DNA from: Bacillota bacterium
Lineage (GTDB): Bacteria > Bacillota > UBA5301 > JASBVW01
Reading direction: 5' to 3'
Assembly: GCA_029961005.1 (NCBI GenBank)
Contig: JASBVW010000115.1
Coordinates: 1 to 5,563, forward strand
DNA length: 5,563 bases
A model generated the notes under the pieces. That model searched no databases and was not told the DNA's origin. It was given only the letters and a program-made list of their open reading frames with translations. The number at the start of each line of letters is the position of its first letter. Position 1 is the first letter of the stretch. The translations under genes and the position numbers were made by a program. Shown piece after piece: positions 5,409-5,563 of the stretch.

Positions 5409-5563
5409 ATGTACTGGAACCAGGAGAGGGAGTGCTTGCCGCGAGCGGAGCTGCAAAAGCTCCAGCTGGCCCGGCTGCAAGAGTTGGTGGAGTGGGTCTA
5501 CGCCCGGGTACCCTTTTACCGGCAGGCCATGGACCGGGCGGGGGTGAAGCCGGAGGAGATCCG
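5409..5563 (+). CDS. paaK: Phenylacetate-CoA ligase family protein, N-terminal fragment (cut by window end)
   Basis: The first 51 codons of a gene that runs off the window. The translation MYWNQERECLPRAELQKLQ, then LQELVEWVYARVPFYRQAMDRAGVKPEEI, is the standard N-terminus of the PaaK branch of AMP-forming acyl-CoA ligases, including the YARVPFYR segment. These enzymes activate phenylacetate or other aryl acids to CoA thioesters with ATP, in the cytoplasm. The AMP-binding and catalytic motifs lie beyond the window, so substrate and completeness cannot be judged. In anaerobes, PaaK homologues often sit beside indolepyruvate:ferredoxin oxidoreductase genes (iorA, iorB) in aromatic amino acid fermentation. 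Whether that holds downstream here is unknown. The gene starts 13 bases after gcvH on the same strand. The family call is good; the exact substrate, and hence the symbol, is tentative. Confidence 0.82.
   Translation, partial: MYWNQERECLPRAELQKLQLARLQELVEWVYARVPFYRQAMDRAGVKPEEI

Overview
The window comes from a GC-rich bacterial genome. All genes lie on the + strand, tightly packed, and most carry strong AGGAGG Shine-Dalgarno sites. The protein types (an archaeal-type glutamate synthase split into separate subunits, an HdrB/HdrC iron-sulfur protein, PaaK-type CoA ligase) and the ribosome binding sites suggest an anaerobic, perhaps thermophilic, GC-rich Firmicute of the Moorella/Ammonifex/Symbiobacterium kind. 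That taxonomic guess is inference only. No operon promoter or terminator is visible, so the window looks like the middle of a longer operon.

Layout: (1) about 30-263, the C-terminal tail of an FMN-binding glutamate synthase subunit, with an in-frame TGA just upstream at 27-29; (2) 278-1012, a stand-alone GXGXG glutamate synthase subunit; (3) 1013-1095, a gap holding a GC-rich inverted repeat; (4) 1096-2478, a complete dihydrolipoamide dehydrogenase; (5) 2503-3849, a fusion of HdrB (two complete CCG noncubane-cluster motifs) followed by HdrC (two 4Fe-4S motifs); (6) 3886-5010, a class II glutamine amidotransferase subunit of glutamate synthase with an 11-residue propeptide; (7) 5012-5395, a GcvH-type lipoyl carrier starting with GTG; (8) 5409 to the window end, the N-terminus of a phenylacetate-CoA ligase (PaaK family).

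Together, items 1, 2 and 6 make a three-part glutamate synthase: ammonia release from glutamine, FMN/Fe-S synthase, and GXGXG scaffold. No GltD-type NADPH subunit is seen. Where an electron-input subunit might be expected there is a lipoamide dehydrogenase and an HdrBC fusion, followed by a lipoyl carrier. The most interesting hypothesis is that NAD(H), Lpd, lipoyl-GcvH and HdrBC form a thiol/disulfide electron relay that serves glutamate synthesis or another pathway encoded in the operon. The parts recall the sHdr/lipoate-binding-protein system of sulfur oxidisers, but no sHdrA, LplA or LipS gene is in the window. The genes are individually recognisable; the functional coupling is inference from gene order.
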